Source: a virus
IMG/VR virus record: IMGVR_UViG_3300044732_000369
Location: 1-40,282 of that record
DNA: 40,282 nucleotides
Reading direction: 5' to 3' (one strand)
Under the pieces are notes generated by a model. It was not told the DNA's origin, searched no databases, and saw only the letters and a list, made by a program, of their open reading frames with translations. Below are positions 30,272 to 39,112 of the stretch, piece after piece. The position numbers were made by a program, and so were the translations under genes. The number at the start of each line of letters is the position of its first letter. Position 1 is the first letter of the stretch.

Positions 30272-31123
30272 ATGTCTGAAATGTCAGGACCGGGTAACAG
30301 CGGTAGTTACGGCAGCACCACGTTAAATAGCAGCAACGTCGCTATTGCTACGCGTGAAGGCGATCCAACTGTTAAAACAAAAGATGATAGTGGCTTTAGT
30401 CAAACATCTACAAGTTACAACTTTACCACAAAACAGCAGGCTAATTTTTCTCTTGAACAAGCATGGCTAGATATGTTTGGTGTTGCACCAAGTGCAAAGA
30501 TCAAGAAAGAATTCTATTCTTTATTAAATAAAACAGAACGTCAAACTGCAACCAAGTCAAGAACTTCAGGTGCTGGTGGATCTAGTACACAAACAAACAA
30601 AGCCTATACTTTTAGTACGGCAGATCTGTTATCTGAATTTGTACAGAAGTATACACCATCTATGTTCAAGCAGGGTAATCTTGGTGAAAACGCTGCAAAG
30701 ATATTTGATGAGACTGTTACCTATGCTAACAATATGGGTGTTGCAATATCTCCAAATGGAATTCTTTCAGAAGTAACAGATAACGTACTAAAGAAAAAGA
30801 GCATTTCAGATATTAAAAAGTATTACAGAGAACAAGCAATGAAGATGTATCCAGATATTGCAAAGCGTTTGCAGGAGAATGATACTCTTACTATTCGTGA
30901 TCTTGCTACACCATACATAAATAAGTTTGCAGTTATGTTTGATAGAGATGAGAATCAAATATCACTTACTGATCCTGATGTGCAGGATGCACTATCAAAG
31001 AATAAGAGCATGGCAGACTTTACCACAAGTCTAAAGAAACGCTCAGACTATGGTATTACTAATTTTGCAAAACAAGAAGCATCAGATTTGGCTTCATCAT
31101 TCAAGAAGGTTTGGGGTTTCTAA
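30272..31123 (+). CDS. Hypothetical virion-associated protein, ejection-module candidate
   Basis: A 283-aa protein. The N-terminal 60 residues are Ser/Gly/Thr-rich and disordered. The core is helical (FSLEQAWLDMFGVAPSAKIK, FSTADLLSEFVQKYTPSMFK, DLASSFKKVWGF). AAGGAAAATTA lies before the ATG, and the next gene starts directly at the stop. A related layout in the next protein suggests they form one structural module with the giant protein. No known domain. Confidence 0.5.
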   Translation: MSEMSGPGNSGSYGSTTLNSSNVAIATREGDPTVKTKDDSGFSQTSTSYNFTTKQQANFSLEQAWLDMFGVAPSAKIKKEFYSLLNKTERQTATKSRTSGAGGSSTQTNKAYTFSTADLLSEFVQKYTPSMFKQGNLGENAAKIFDETVTYANNMGVAISPNGILSEVTDNVLKKKSISDIKKYYREQAMKMYPDIAKRLQENDTLTIRDLATPYINKFAVMFDRDENQISLTDPDVQDALSKNKSMADFTTSLKKRSDYGITNFAKQEASDLASSFKKVWGF

Positions 31124-31993
31124 ATGGCAACAACAAACTTTGATGTATTCAAGTCTGAACTTCAGAATGTCTTTGGTGTATTTGATCCAACAGATGATAC
31201 CTGGTTAAAAGAAATTTGGACTGCTGGACAAAGCAGACTAAATGAAGGTATCTCTTCTGAAGCAATTCCAGATCTTTTGTTGGATGATACTAGTTTAACA
31301 AACTATCGTTCTAGATTCTCCGGATTGTTTAAGTTACGCGAACTAGCAAAGACTCAGACAGTATCTTACGTTCCAAATATTGCTACGTACATAGCGTCAG
31401 AGCGTACATTAACTGAGAAGTTAAAGTACTATGGACTAAATGATTTAGCAACACAGAAGAACATTGCTGATATTATTGGTAACGATGTTTCTATTACCGA
31501 AGCAGAAGGCAGAATTGTTGATGGCTATCTTGCCATTAAGAATGCTGATAGTGCATTAACAGAACAACTTAAAAAGGAATTCCCAACCCTTGGTGATGCA
31601 GACTTTGTCAGCGCATTGCTATCAAAGAAGGGTGAAGGAGTAGACTTTCTTAAAACTAAGGTTGCTCGTGCCGGTATTGAAACATCTGCAGTTGCTACAG
31701 GTATTCAGTCTCAAGTTGGTGCTGAAGAATTGCGTAAGCGTGGCATTACACGCGAGACTGCACTTGAGGGCTTTAAGGCTATCAAGTCCCAGCAGGCTGG
31801 TATAGAACAAGCAGCACAAATGTTTGGTGAGACTGCAGGCAAGAAGGAACTTCAAAAGCAACTAGAAGAAGAAACTTTTGGAATTGCTGGTGAGCAGCAG
31901 AATGTCAAGAGATTAAAGTCTCAGGCTCGTGCTCAGTTTGCAGGACAAACCGGAATCACAACTGGTTCCCTATCGCGTAAGCGACAAGTATAA
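31124..31993 (+). CDS. Hypothetical helical virion-associated protein
   Basis: A 289-aa protein that is mostly helical: NFDVFKSELQNVFGVFDPTD at the start, then repeats of short amphipathic helices, then a long Gln/Glu/Lys helix (KKELQKQLEEETFGIAGEQQ). It ends in a basic tail (SLSRKRQV). It begins immediately after the upstream stop and precedes the scaffold. An internal virion or capsid-assembly role is inferred from position only. Confidence 0.5.
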   Translation: MATTNFDVFKSELQNVFGVFDPTDDTWLKEIWTAGQSRLNEGISSEAIPDLLLDDTSLTNYRSRFSGLFKLRELAKTQTVSYVPNIATYIASERTLTEKLKYYGLNDLATQKNIADIIGNDVSITEAEGRIVDGYLAIKNADSALTEQLKKEFPTLGDADFVSALLSKKGEGVDFLKTKVARAGIETSAVATGIQSQVGAEELRKRGITRETALEGFKAIKSQQAGIEQAAQMFGETAGKKELQKQLEEETFGIAGEQQNVKRLKSQARAQFAGQTGITTGSLSRKRQV

Positions 31994-32111
31994 ACTCTCA
32001 TTGGATCGACCAGCCCCAATGTAGTAATAGACTGGTAGTAGAAGCCGCATTACCCGCCCCAGGTAACTGTGTGGTCTACGTTAACTCAAATAGATATGGG
32101 AGATAGTTACG
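31994..32111 (+). other. 118-base gap before the scaffold gene, possible RNA leader
   Basis: This is the largest gap inside the late operon. It can form CATTGG-N11-CCAATG. One frame is open from the upstream stop to a TAG just before the next ATG but has no early start codon. GGGAG lies ten bases before the scaffold ATG. No promoter is obvious. Confidence 0.4.
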
Positions 32112-32621
32112 ATGAGTAACAACAATCAAGACTGGTTAGAAGAACTCGATGAAGATTTCGATCTTGAATACGAGTTTGACGAAGAACCTCAGCGCGGTCG
32201 TCGTGGTAATCCAGACGATGCTCTGAAAAAGGTTCGTCGTGCAGAACGTGCTAAAGAAAAGCGAATCAAGGAACTCGAATCTGAATTGTCTTCGTTGAGA
32301 AAGTTTCAACGGGATTCAGTTGTTCAATCCGTTTTGAACGAGAAGGGTGTAAATACTAAAGTTGCATCTTTCATTCCATCTGACCTAGAGACAACGCCTG
32401 AGGCTATTAACTCTTGGTTAGAACAGAATGCTGAAGTTTTTGGTATTCAACTTGCTCGTCAAGAATCCGTTCTTAACGAACAGGACATAGATGTACTTCG
32501 TCAAATTGACGGTGCAACATCTAATGCCCTCTCAGTGGAAGCAAGCAATGATATTATGTCAATGATTGCTAACGCATCAAGTGCTGACGAAATCATGGAA
32601 ATGATTTACGGAAGCGAATAA
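32112..32621 (+). CDS. Capsid scaffolding protein
   Basis: A 169-aa protein. The N-terminus is very acidic (WLEELDEDFDLEYEFDEEP), followed by a basic coiled coil (KKVRRAERAKEKRIKELESE) and a helical C-terminus (ASNDIMSMIANASSADEIME). This composition and the position immediately upstream of the major capsid gene are typical of scaffolds, which direct shell assembly and leave or are degraded. The Ntn hydrolase at 23600 is a candidate for that degradation. Confidence 0.8.
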   Translation: MSNNNQDWLEELDEDFDLEYEFDEEPQRGRRGNPDDALKKVRRAERAKEKRIKELESELSSLRKFQRDSVVQSVLNEKGVNTKVASFIPSDLETTPEAINSWLEQNAEVFGIQLARQESVLNEQDIDVLRQIDGATSNALSVEASNDIMSMIANASSADEIMEMIYGSE

Positions 32622-32649
32622 TCGTACAAATCAACCGTAAGGAAACAAC

Positions 32650-33663
32650 ATGCCTAATACAGGTTTATCCGGTGGCAGTGCCGGTACTAATGGCGGTCTT
32701 GGTGGTGGCGCATATGCCTCCGCTAACAACGTCGGTGCTTTCACTCCATCCAACGGTGCTGGTCTAGTTCAGAAGGCGTACGATCGCCTTGTTGAATTTG
32801 AACTACGCGCTACCCCATTGCTACGTTCAGTAGCAGACAAGAAGCCTGCTCGTCAGGCTATGCCAGGTTCTTCTGTAGCACTACAGATTTACAACGACCT
32901 AGCAAAGGTAACATCAGAACTATCTGAAGATGTAGATCCAGCAGCAGTTGCTCTTGGTACTCCAGACATCGTAACCGTAACCCTAAAAGAATACGGTAAC
33001 GCTACTCTAGTAACCAAGAAGTTGCAGTTGCTATCTCTTGCAGACGTAGATCCTGCTGTTGCAAACATCATTGCATTCAACATGGCTGACAGCATTGATG
33101 ACCTAGCACAGGAAGCACTGCTTGCAGGTACTAACGTACTATACGCAACCGGTGGAACAACCACAGCAACAACAACTTCCGGTATCACTGCAGATGACAC
33201 ACTATCTGCTGCTGACATCCGCAAGGCTGTTGCTAAGTTGCGTACCAACAAGGCTAACGGACGTAAGGGTTCACTTTACTGGTGTGGTATTCACCCAGAA
33301 GTATCCCATGACCTTCGTGCCGAAACTGGTGCTGCTTCATGGCGCAATCCACACGAGTACCAGAGCAATGATGCAATCTGGGCTGGCGAAATTGGTCAGT
33401 TTGAAGGTGCATACTTCATTGAGTCCCCACGTCTAAAGAAGGCTAATGATGGCGATAGCAGCATTCCTGTTTACCGCACATTCCTTGCAGGACAGCAGGC
33501 ACTTGCTGAAGCAGTGGCAGAAGAGCCACACGTAGTTATTGGTCCAGTTACTGACCGCTTGATGCGTCACCGTCCAATCGGATGGTACGGCGTTCTTGGT
33601 CATGCTGTATACCGTAACGAAGCACTCTTCCGTATTGAGTCCGCTTCAAGCATCTCTGCTTAA
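32650..33663 (+). CDS. Major capsid protein (HK97-fold, N4-gp56-like)
   Basis: A 337-aa protein with AAGGA upstream. AYDRLVEFELRATPLLRSVA followed by DKKPARQAMPGSSVALQIYN is the N-terminal arm and start of the P domain seen in the N4-gp56-like family. VTLKEYGNATLVTKKL and the long helix VANIIAFNMADSIDDLAQEA fit the spine helix and E-loop region. ENPHE-type acidic loops and the closing GWYGVLGHAVYRNEALFRIE match the A domain. The first 30 residues are Gly-rich. Codon use is richer in C-ending codons than in the neighbours, as expected for a highly expressed gene. Confidence 0.88.
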   Translation: MPNTGLSGGSAGTNGGLGGGAYASANNVGAFTPSNGAGLVQKAYDRLVEFELRATPLLRSVADKKPARQAMPGSSVALQIYNDLAKVTSELSEDVDPAAVALGTPDIVTVTLKEYGNATLVTKKLQLLSLADVDPAVANIIAFNMADSIDDLAQEALLAGTNVLYATGGTTTATTTSGITADDTLSAADIRKAVAKLRTNKANGRKGSLYWCGIHPEVSHDLRAETGAASWRNPHEYQSNDAIWAGEIGQFEGAYFIESPRLKKANDGDSSIPVYRTFLAGQQALAEAVAEEPHVVIGPVTDRLMRHRPIGWYGVLGHAVYRNEALFRIESASSISA

Positions 33664-33679
33664 TTAGCGACGCTAATCT

Positions 33680-33711
33680 CATCCCCAGGTCATATAATAG
33701 TCCTGGGGATG
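33680..33711 (+). terminator. Stable hairpin after the capsid gene (attenuator candidate)
   Basis: CATCCCCAGG and CCTGGGGATG form a perfect 10-bp stem with a 12-base loop. The sequence after it lacks a real T-run (GGGTTATGTTTCT), so it is a partial terminator or an mRNA-stabilising structure. A second hairpin TTATGTT-TCT-AACATAA follows just before the next ribosome site. Confidence 0.65.
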
Positions 33712-33743
33712 GGGTTATGTTTCTAACATAAAAGGAAAATATA

Positions 33744-33995
33744 ATGGCTTACTTATTTGTACCACCAACGGTGGATGAAGGACCTATGGGTGGTAACTGG
33801 CTTTTTGCTAGGTACACACGCAAGCAAGGTGTAACAGTCCTAAAGATTGATGGCGAATATTACGAAGATCGTTTTCCTATTCAAGATGATATTGCTATTG
33901 CTGAGTATGTTTATATGGGTGGTCATGAGTACTACATTACACAAGAAGAAAAAGATGACCTTGAAGCGGCTGGTTATGAGGTGTTCACAGTATGA
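33744..33995 (+). CDS. Hypothetical small acidic protein
   Basis: An 83-aa protein with AAGGAAAATATA upstream. The sequence is Tyr- and acid-rich (VLKIDGEYYEDRFPIQDDIA, IAEYVYMGGHEYYITQEEKD) and probably a small beta fold with a terminal helix. It shares ATGA with the next gene. Proteins like this after the capsid gene can be decoration or connector proteins, but the assignment is open. Confidence 0.55.
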   Translation: MAYLFVPPTVDEGPMGGNWLFARYTRKQGVTVLKIDGEYYEDRFPIQDDIAIAEYVYMGGHEYYITQEEKDDLEAAGYEVFTV

Positions 33996-34222
33996 CACTG
34001 ATAGAGTCCTTAACGGTTGTATCGTTAAGTATAGGTATCCTGACCGTACTGGGTAAATTCTTTATAGTAATCCCACTAAAGAACTTTATTAAAGAACAGA
34101 CGCATCCTATTCAGCCTACGGCTAATGGTGGTCGTAGTCTTCCGGACGTAGCCCGTGCGGTAGATAGAATTGAAAAGCGTTTAGATGAACACATTACATT
34201 ACATCTTAAGGATGAACTATGA
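33992..34222 (+). CDS. Small membrane-anchored coiled-coil protein
   Basis: A 76-aa protein with one membrane helix (LTVVSLSIGILTVLGKFFIV, about 7-26), then PLKNFIKEQTHPIQPTANGG and a helix DVARAVDRIEKRLDEHITLH. This single-span plus amphipathic helix layout resembles DUF2746-like actinophage proteins found near tail or lysis genes. A holin-accessory or virion-membrane role is possible. It overlaps both neighbours by four bases. Confidence 0.55.
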   Translation: MTLIESLTVVSLSIGILTVLGKFFIVIPLKNFIKEQTHPIQPTANGGRSLPDVARAVDRIEKRLDEHITLHLKDEL

Positions 34223-34548
34223 GCGGTAAGTACAACATTGTAGCAGAGCAAGGTGCTACATTTAACTTTAACTTTCGAGTTGAAACCGATGGCGTAGCAT
34301 GGAATCTATCTGACTACTCTTTTGCTATGCAAGTACGCCGCTCATCTTCATCTGACACAGTGCTAGTAAATCTTACCTCTGCAACTATGACAGCCTTAGG
34401 TCACGTATCAGTTGTGATACCATCAACAACAATGAACACCGTTCCTGCTGGTCGTTGGGTATATGACATTGAACTTACTTCATCTGGTGGAGAAGTTACA
34501 CGTATCTTGGAGGGTCGCTTTATTGTATCGCCACAGGTGACACAGTAA
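34219..34548 (+). CDS. Beta-sandwich adaptor protein before the collagen-like fibre
   Basis: A 109-aa protein sharing ATGA with the upstream gene. [31 protein letters not shown] and [20 protein letters not shown] match the small Ig-like fold of baseplate-upper or fibre N-terminal domains (BppU-N type). It probably attaches the fibre encoded next, with which it shares TAATG. Confidence 0.6.
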   Translation: MSGKYNIVAEQGATFNFNFRVETDGVAWNLSDYSFAMQVRRSSSSDTVLVNLTSATMTALGHVSVVIPSTTMNTVPAGRWVYDIELTSSGGEVTRILEGRFIVSPQVTQ

Positions 34549-36323
34549 TGTCAGACTTTACAATTATCATTGAAGAAGACGTTGTATCAACTACCGTCTT
34601 TATTGAAGAAACATTAACTGATATTATTCTTGGAGAACAAACACAAGAAACTTTAGTTGTTGTTGATAACCTTCAAGGACCTCAAGGAATCATGGGTCCA
34701 CGTGGATTTACTGGACCAACAGGTCCACAAGGTGAACAAGGCATTCAAGGTATCCAAGGCGTACAAGGTATAACTGGACCGACTGGTCCTACAGGTGCTA
34801 CAGGTCCACAGGGCATACAAGGCAACCAGGGAATCCAGGGCGTTACTGGACCAACAGGACCGACAGGCTCAACAGGTCCTACTGGACCTACTGGAGCACA
34901 AGGCATACAGGGCATCCAAGGTGTCACAGGTTCTACAGGACCTACGGGAGCAACGGGTCCTACTGGACCTCAAGGCGACCAAGGTATACAAGGTATACAA
35001 GGTGTAACTGGTTCACAAGGTATTCAGGGAATCCAAGGTATCCAAGGTGACCAGGGAATAACAGGTCCTACAGGACCCACTGGCGCAACAGGCGCAACTG
35101 GTTCTACTGGAGCGACTGGTCCCACTGGTCCGACAGGTGCCGCTGGTAACAACGGTGACAAGTACGCTACAACTTCAACTTCAACTTTAACTATTGCTGC
35201 TAGTGGAACTTTAACTTTAACTATTGCTACTGGGCTATCTTACTCAACCAACCAAACAGTTCTAGTTTCCTATGATATTTCAAATCATATGCACGCAGAA
35301 GTGGATACTTACAATCCTAGCACTGGAGTTATGGTTGCACAAATTACTGATTCTGATGGCTCAGGTACTTACTCTGTATGGGAAGTAAATTTATCTGGTG
35401 CTGTAGGTATTGCTGGACCTATTGGTCCAACAGGTCCAACTGGTGCTGATTCTACAGTTGCAGGTCCAACAGGACCTACAGGTGCTATAGGAGCAACAGG
35501 AGCAACTGGAGATACAGGTCCGACAGGACCGCAGGGTATTCAAGGTATTCAGGGAATACAGGGAGACCAAGGTATTACTGGTCCTACTGGTGCAGTTGGT
35601 GCTACAGGACCTACTGGTCCAACAGGAGCAGACTCTACAGTTCCTGGACCAACTGGTCCTGCTGGAGCAACGGGACCTACAGGTCCTACGGGTGCCACGG
35701 GTCCTACAGGTGCTGACGCTAGTTCCCCTGCTGGAATAGTAACTCCATTTGCTGGTTCAACCGCACCTACTGGGTGGTTGCTATGTGCCGGTCAAGCCGT
35801 GTCAAGAACTACTTACGCAACATTATTTACAGCAATTAGCACCACGTATGGAACTGGTGACGGCTCTACTACATTCAACGTTCCAGATTTACGTGGTCGT
35901 GTTGTTGCTGGTATTGACAACATGAATGGTACTGATGCTGCTCGTTTGGATATTGCCAACAATGCTGGCACTGTAGTTGGATCACAATATGTAACCCTTA
36001 CTGATGCTAACCTACCGTTGCATACACATACAATGAACCATGATCATCCTGCTACACAGTCTGGTGGCATTAGTGCTAATCACACTCACTATGTTGGAAC
36101 TTTCCATGGTGAAAACAGTGCCGCTAACTGGTGCTTTGCTAACGGTGGTGGTAGATGCTTTAACGTATATGATGCCGTTAACTCTGGTACAGTAAGTAGT
36201 GATCACAGTCATAGCGTTGATATTCCAAACTTTACTGGTTCAACTGGTAATGGTGGTTTTGCTAATACTGGGCACAACAATATGCAACCAACAATGGTAA
36301 TGAACTACATAATTAAGACATAG
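34548..36323 (+). CDS. Collagen-like tail fibre with tail collar domain
   Basis: A 591-aa protein. The N-terminal 45 residues are acidic and beta-rich, probably the attachment. Residues about 48-198 are uninterrupted Gly-X-Y triplets ([16 protein letters not shown]). A non-collagen beta domain follows (about 200-283, [20 protein letters not shown]), then a second Gly-X-Y block (about 284-392). The C-terminal 200 residues are a tail-collar domain: [30 protein letters not shown], then His-rich turns ([13 protein letters not shown]) and [12 protein letters not shown] at the end. It should form a long flexible trimeric fibre with a receptor-binding tip. Confidence 0.88.
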   Translation: MSDFTIIIEEDVVSTTVFIEETLTDIILGEQTQETLVVVDNLQGPQGIMGPRGFTGPTGPQGEQGIQGIQGVQGITGPTGPTGATGPQGIQGNQGIQGVTGPTGPTGSTGPTGPTGAQGIQGIQGVTGSTGPTGATGPTGPQGDQGIQGIQGVTGSQGIQGIQGIQGDQGITGPTGPTGATGATGSTGATGPTGPTGAAGNNGDKYATTSTSTLTIAASGTLTLTIATGLSYSTNQTVLVSYDISNHMHAEVDTYNPSTGVMVAQITDSDGSGTYSVWEVNLSGAVGIAGPIGPTGPTGADSTVAGPTGPTGAIGATGATGDTGPTGPQGIQGIQGIQGDQGITGPTGAVGATGPTGPTGADSTVPGPTGPAGATGPTGPTGATGPTGADASSPAGIVTPFAGSTAPTGWLLCAGQAVSRTTYATLFTAISTTYGTGDGSTTFNVPDLRGRVVAGIDNMNGTDAARLDIANNAGTVVGSQYVTLTDANLPLHTHTMNHDHPATQSGGISANHTHYVGTFHGENSAANWCFANGGGRCFNVYDAVNSGTVSSDHSHSVDIPNFTGSTGNGGFANTGHNNMQPTMVMNYIIKT

Positions 36324-36330
36324 GATTAAA

Positions 36331-36480
36331 ATGGAATTTAATGTAAACGTACCGAATCCAATTGATGGATCAGTTATAAAAGTAACTTTATTTATAACTA
36401 CATATCTTGTTACTGGACCTGATGGTAGCCAAGTATTAAATGTCACCGCAAATGGATGTCACGACTTTAACAATGTCTGA
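36331..36480 (+). CDS. 49-aa hypothetical protein
   Basis: The sequence is MEFNVNVPNPIDGSVIKVTL followed by FITTYLVTGPDGSQVLNVTA and NGCHDFNNV. It is a small all-beta protein. Its stop overlaps the next start by 8 bases (ATGTCTGA), as in the early operon. It could be a fibre chaperone or small tip protein; no family is recognised. Confidence 0.6.
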   Translation: MEFNVNVPNPIDGSVIKVTLFITTYLVTGPDGSQVLNVTANGCHDFNNV

Positions 36481-36676
36481 TAATTATGTTGCCAGACCTT
36501 GGCACTTACTTGATCAAGATAAGTATCCAAGGATTGATGATGCAGTAGCGGATGCAAGATATTCGATCTGTCAAGGATGCGACTCACTTCTTGCAGGAGT
36601 TTGCAAAGAATGCGGTTGCATTATGAAACAAAAAGTAAAATTAGGACTTGCTTCTTGTCCTTTAGAGAAATGGTAA
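36473..36676 (+). CDS. 67-aa zinc-motif protein
   Basis: I chose ATG 36473 (MSDNYVARPWHLLDQ), which overlaps the upstream stop; the longer frame from 36440 lies in the upstream gene. CQGC, CKECGC and a terminal ASCPLEKW give a Cys-rich ribbon (CxxC ... CxxCxC ... C). Small proteins ending in CPxxKW are frequent beside fibre and glycosyltransferase genes of environmental phages; their role is unknown. Confidence 0.7.
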   Translation: MSDNYVARPWHLLDQDKYPRIDDAVADARYSICQGCDSLLAGVCKECGCIMKQKVKLGLASCPLEKW

Positions 36677-36678
36677 TT

Positions 36679-36774
36679 ATGGCTTGTCGTACAGGTTGCC
36701 CTACGCAAGACTGCGAATCCTACGCAGACTGCTGCAAGGGTGTAGCAATCAATAGATCTAGTTTAAGACCGTAA
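36679..36774 (+). CDS. 31-aa Cys-rich peptide
   Basis: The sequence starts MACRTGCPTQDCESYADCCK and ends AINRSSLRP. It has six cysteines. It is a paralogue of the N-terminus of the protein at 37839, which begins MACRSGCPTQDHESWGDC. The two flank the glycosyltransferase gene. It may bind a metal or form disulfides. Confidence 0.65.
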   Translation: MACRTGCPTQDCESYADCCKGVAINRSSLRP

Positions 36775-36787
36775 GGGGATAACTGCA

Positions 36788-37849
36788 ATGAGGATAGCAG
36801 TTTATGCAATAGCCAAGAATGAGGCTAAACACGTAGCCCAGTGGGTGGAAGCCACCAAAGGGGCAGATGTCCGAATTGTCCTAGATACTGGGTCAGAAGA
36901 CAACACCTATGAACTACTCCAGCAATACCCCGTAGAAGCCCACAGAGCCACGCTAAGAGACTTTAGGTTCGATGTGGCTAGAAACATGGCACTAAATTTA
37001 GTACCATCTGATGTGGACGTATGTATCTCTTTAGATATGGACGAGATTCCAGACCCAGACCTGTTTGACAAGATCAGGCAGGGATGGAAACCGGATACCA
37101 CTAGAGCCTGGGTTATGTGGGATACTGGAAACATTTGGGCTAACAACAATCGTATCCATGCTAGGCATGGCTATAGATGGAAGTACCCATGTCACGAGGT
37201 AATACAATCAGATGGTCCAGAAAGTACAATTGTTCTTGAGAGTCTAGTTACTCACAAACCGGACAATGATAAGCCACGTAATAGTTACTTGTCACTATTG
37301 GAACTAGGACATCAAGAAGATCCAACGGATCACAGAATGATTGTTTACTTAGCCCGTGAATATTACTTCAAGGGTATGTGGCAAGAACTTATTAATGTAG
37401 GCAAAAAGTTAGAAGACATCCCTGGTTGGAATGTGGAGCGTGCACAAACTTGGCGTGGTATGGGTGAAGCCTACTGCAAGTTAGGTAATGAACGTGAAGG
37501 TCTGTACTGGTATCAACGTAACGTTGAGGAAGCACCAGAAGACTTAGAGGCTTGGATGCCATTAGCATTCTACTACTACGAACGTAAGATGTGGAATCAC
37601 TGTCATCAAGCAGCAATTAAAGTAACTGAACTTTCTCTTGAATCTAACAAGCATTATGTTGCAGATGCATCAATGCCTTGGAGAATGTACGACCTACTAT
37701 CTATTGCGTGTTGGAACCTAGGCAAGAAAGGTTCTGCTAAAAAGTATGCACGCAAAGCAGTTGAACTAAATCCTGAGGATGAACGTTTAGTTAATAACTA
37801 TCAATTTATTATGACTCAAACTGTTAAGGATTACAAGAATGGCTTGTAG
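36788..37849 (+). CDS. Family-2 glycosyltransferase with TPR-like C-terminus
   Basis: A 353-aa protein. The start MRIAVYAIAKNEAKHVAQWV, then IVLDTGSEDNTYELL, is the GT2/GT-A nucleotide-binding region. SLDMDEIPDP (about 80-88) holds the metal-binding DxD. HARHGYRWKYPCHEVI follows as the acceptor region. From about 190 the sequence is helical repeats (AREYYFKGMWQELINVGKKL, AEAYCKLGN-type, ARKAVELNPEDERLVNNY), TPR-like. It probably glycosylates a virion protein or a host surface glycan. It carries no signal peptide. Confidence 0.85.
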   Translation: MRIAVYAIAKNEAKHVAQWVEATKGADVRIVLDTGSEDNTYELLQQYPVEAHRATLRDFRFDVARNMALNLVPSDVDVCISLDMDEIPDPDLFDKIRQGWKPDTTRAWVMWDTGNIWANNNRIHARHGYRWKYPCHEVIQSDGPESTIVLESLVTHKPDNDKPRNSYLSLLELGHQEDPTDHRMIVYLAREYYFKGMWQELINVGKKLEDIPGWNVERAQTWRGMGEAYCKLGNEREGLYWYQRNVEEAPEDLEAWMPLAFYYYERKMWNHCHQAAIKVTELSLESNKHYVADASMPWRMYDLLSIACWNLGKKGSAKKYARKAVELNPEDERLVNNYQFIMTQTVKDYKNGL

Positions 37850-38105
37850 AAGCGGATGCCCAACCCAGGATCACGAATCATGGGGTGACTGCCTAAGAGC
37901 GTCAAACATACAGATGTCAACCGGAGATGCTAACGGAAGTTTAGTTAGCAACGGTTGGACAAATAAAAAATGGAATAGTGAGTTAAGTTTATACCGCGAG
38001 GCTAGGGCTCAAGGTATTCAACCAGATGGAACTTCCACAGCACAGATACGTAAGGCTATGGATGTCAGCGACAAAACAGGACACGCATTTGGTAGTGCGC
38101 TGTAA
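37839..38105 (+). CDS. Hypothetical protein with MACRxGCPTQD motif
   Basis: An 88-aa protein overlapping the glycosyltransferase end by 11 bases. The first 20 residues repeat the 31-aa peptide at 36679. The remainder (NGWTNKKWNSELSLYREARA, QGIQPDGTSTAQIRKAMDVS) is helical, with a pattern that recurs in environmental phages. It may be a virion component or a partner of the glycosyltransferase. No function is known. Confidence 0.6.
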   Translation: MACRSGCPTQDHESWGDCLRASNIQMSTGDANGSLVSNGWTNKKWNSELSLYREARAQGIQPDGTSTAQIRKAMDVSDKTGHAFGSAL

Positions 38106-38119
38106 CTAAGGAAAAAACA

Positions 38120-39112
38120 ATGGCAAAATCAAAGAAAGTATCTTCCGATTGGAAGAAGAAAAACTACAACAGTAGTGTTAAAGTGTCCGAGGCAGAAGTT
38201 CAAAAACTTCGTGCTGCTGGTTCTAAGTCTGCTGCTATTAAGAAGTACGGCTCCGATCCTAAGATGCGTGAAGCATTAAACCGTTTCTATGGTAAGGCTG
38301 AGGTTACTCGTCTTGCTGGCGGTTCAGCATCTTCCTCATCTTCAACCACAACTCCACGTGGTGGACCGGGTGCTAAGATGCCAAAGAAGCCAGCAGGCGG
38401 TCCAGGTGCTAAGATGACTGCACGTGATGGTCGTGGTGCTACTTCTTCAAGCAAGTCAAGTACATCAACTAAGTCAAGCACATCTAAGTCCTCAAAGTCA
38501 ATGATGATTCCAGGTCGCAACCTAAGTAAGATGACACCTGCACAACGTAAGCGTAACGATCAACTTGCTAAGTTTGGTAAAGATGTACTGCTTCCAGCAT
38601 CACTTGCTGCAATTCCAGTTGCTGGTGTAAGTGGTGGTCTTGCTGCCGCAGGTGCTAAATCTGCTGCTGTTAAACTTGGTGTTAAGCAAACTGCTGCTAA
38701 GAATGTTGCTGCTCGTGCTACTGCTAAAGCAGATGAAGCAATTAAACTTCAGAAGGCTGCTACTGCAGCCAAGAATGCTGCTAAGACCGGTAGAGGTTCT
38801 GGTGCAGGTTCTGCAGCAAGGGCTGCTAAGTTGCAGCGTGACGCTGCTGCTGCTAAGAAAGCGGCAGATGCATTGGCAAAGCAAGCACGTAATGCTAACG
38901 CTCGCGCTAAGTCACTAGGCACTCCTAAGGCTCCTACTAAGACAGGTCCTAAGTCAAAGACTGCATCTCCAAAGGCTGCTACCTCCGGTACAGCAAAGCA
39001 GGCTGATGAAATGCTAATGAGAATTGGCAAGTTACCACTTAAGTACAAGAAAACTACTGCTGGTGTTGCAGGTGCTGCATACTTATCTCGTCCACGAAAG
39101 AACGAAAAGTAA
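38120..39112 (+). CDS. Lys/Ala-rich basic protein with GGPGAK repeats
   Basis: A 330-aa protein with three zones. Residues 15-65 form a small domain (KVSEAEVQKLRAAGSKSAAI, then MREALNRFYG) shared with the protein at 39586. Residues 66-130 hold GGPGAKMP repeats and Ser/Lys runs (SSSKSSTSTKSSTSKSSKS). The remainder is a long Ala/Lys helix (AAKKAADALAKQARNANARA) like histone H1-type tails. It is highly basic. It may bind DNA or membranes inside the head; a role as internal or decoration protein is inferred. The AAGGAAAAAACA before the ATG is a normal ribosome site. Confidence 0.55.
   Translation: MAKSKKVSSDWKKKNYNSSVKVSEAEVQKLRAAGSKSAAIKKYGSDPKMREALNRFYGKAEVTRLAGGSASSSSSTTTPRGGPGAKMPKKPAGGPGAKMTARDGRGATSSSKSSTSTKSSTSKSSKSMMIPGRNLSKMTPAQRKRNDQLAKFGKDVLLPASLAAIPVAGVSGGLAAAGAKSAAVKLGVKQTAAKNVAARATAKADEAIKLQKAATAAKNAAKTGRGSGAGSAARAAKLQRDAAAAKKAADALAKQARNANARAKSLGTPKAPTKTGPKSKTASPKAATSGTAKQADEMLMRIGKLPLKYKKTTAGVAGAAYLSRPRKNEK

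Noticed and set aside
34548-36323. Reading the Gly-X-Y triplets as a host collagen-like surface protein
   Set aside because: The gene is coupled to phage structural genes and ends in a phage tail-collar domain, so it is a fibre.
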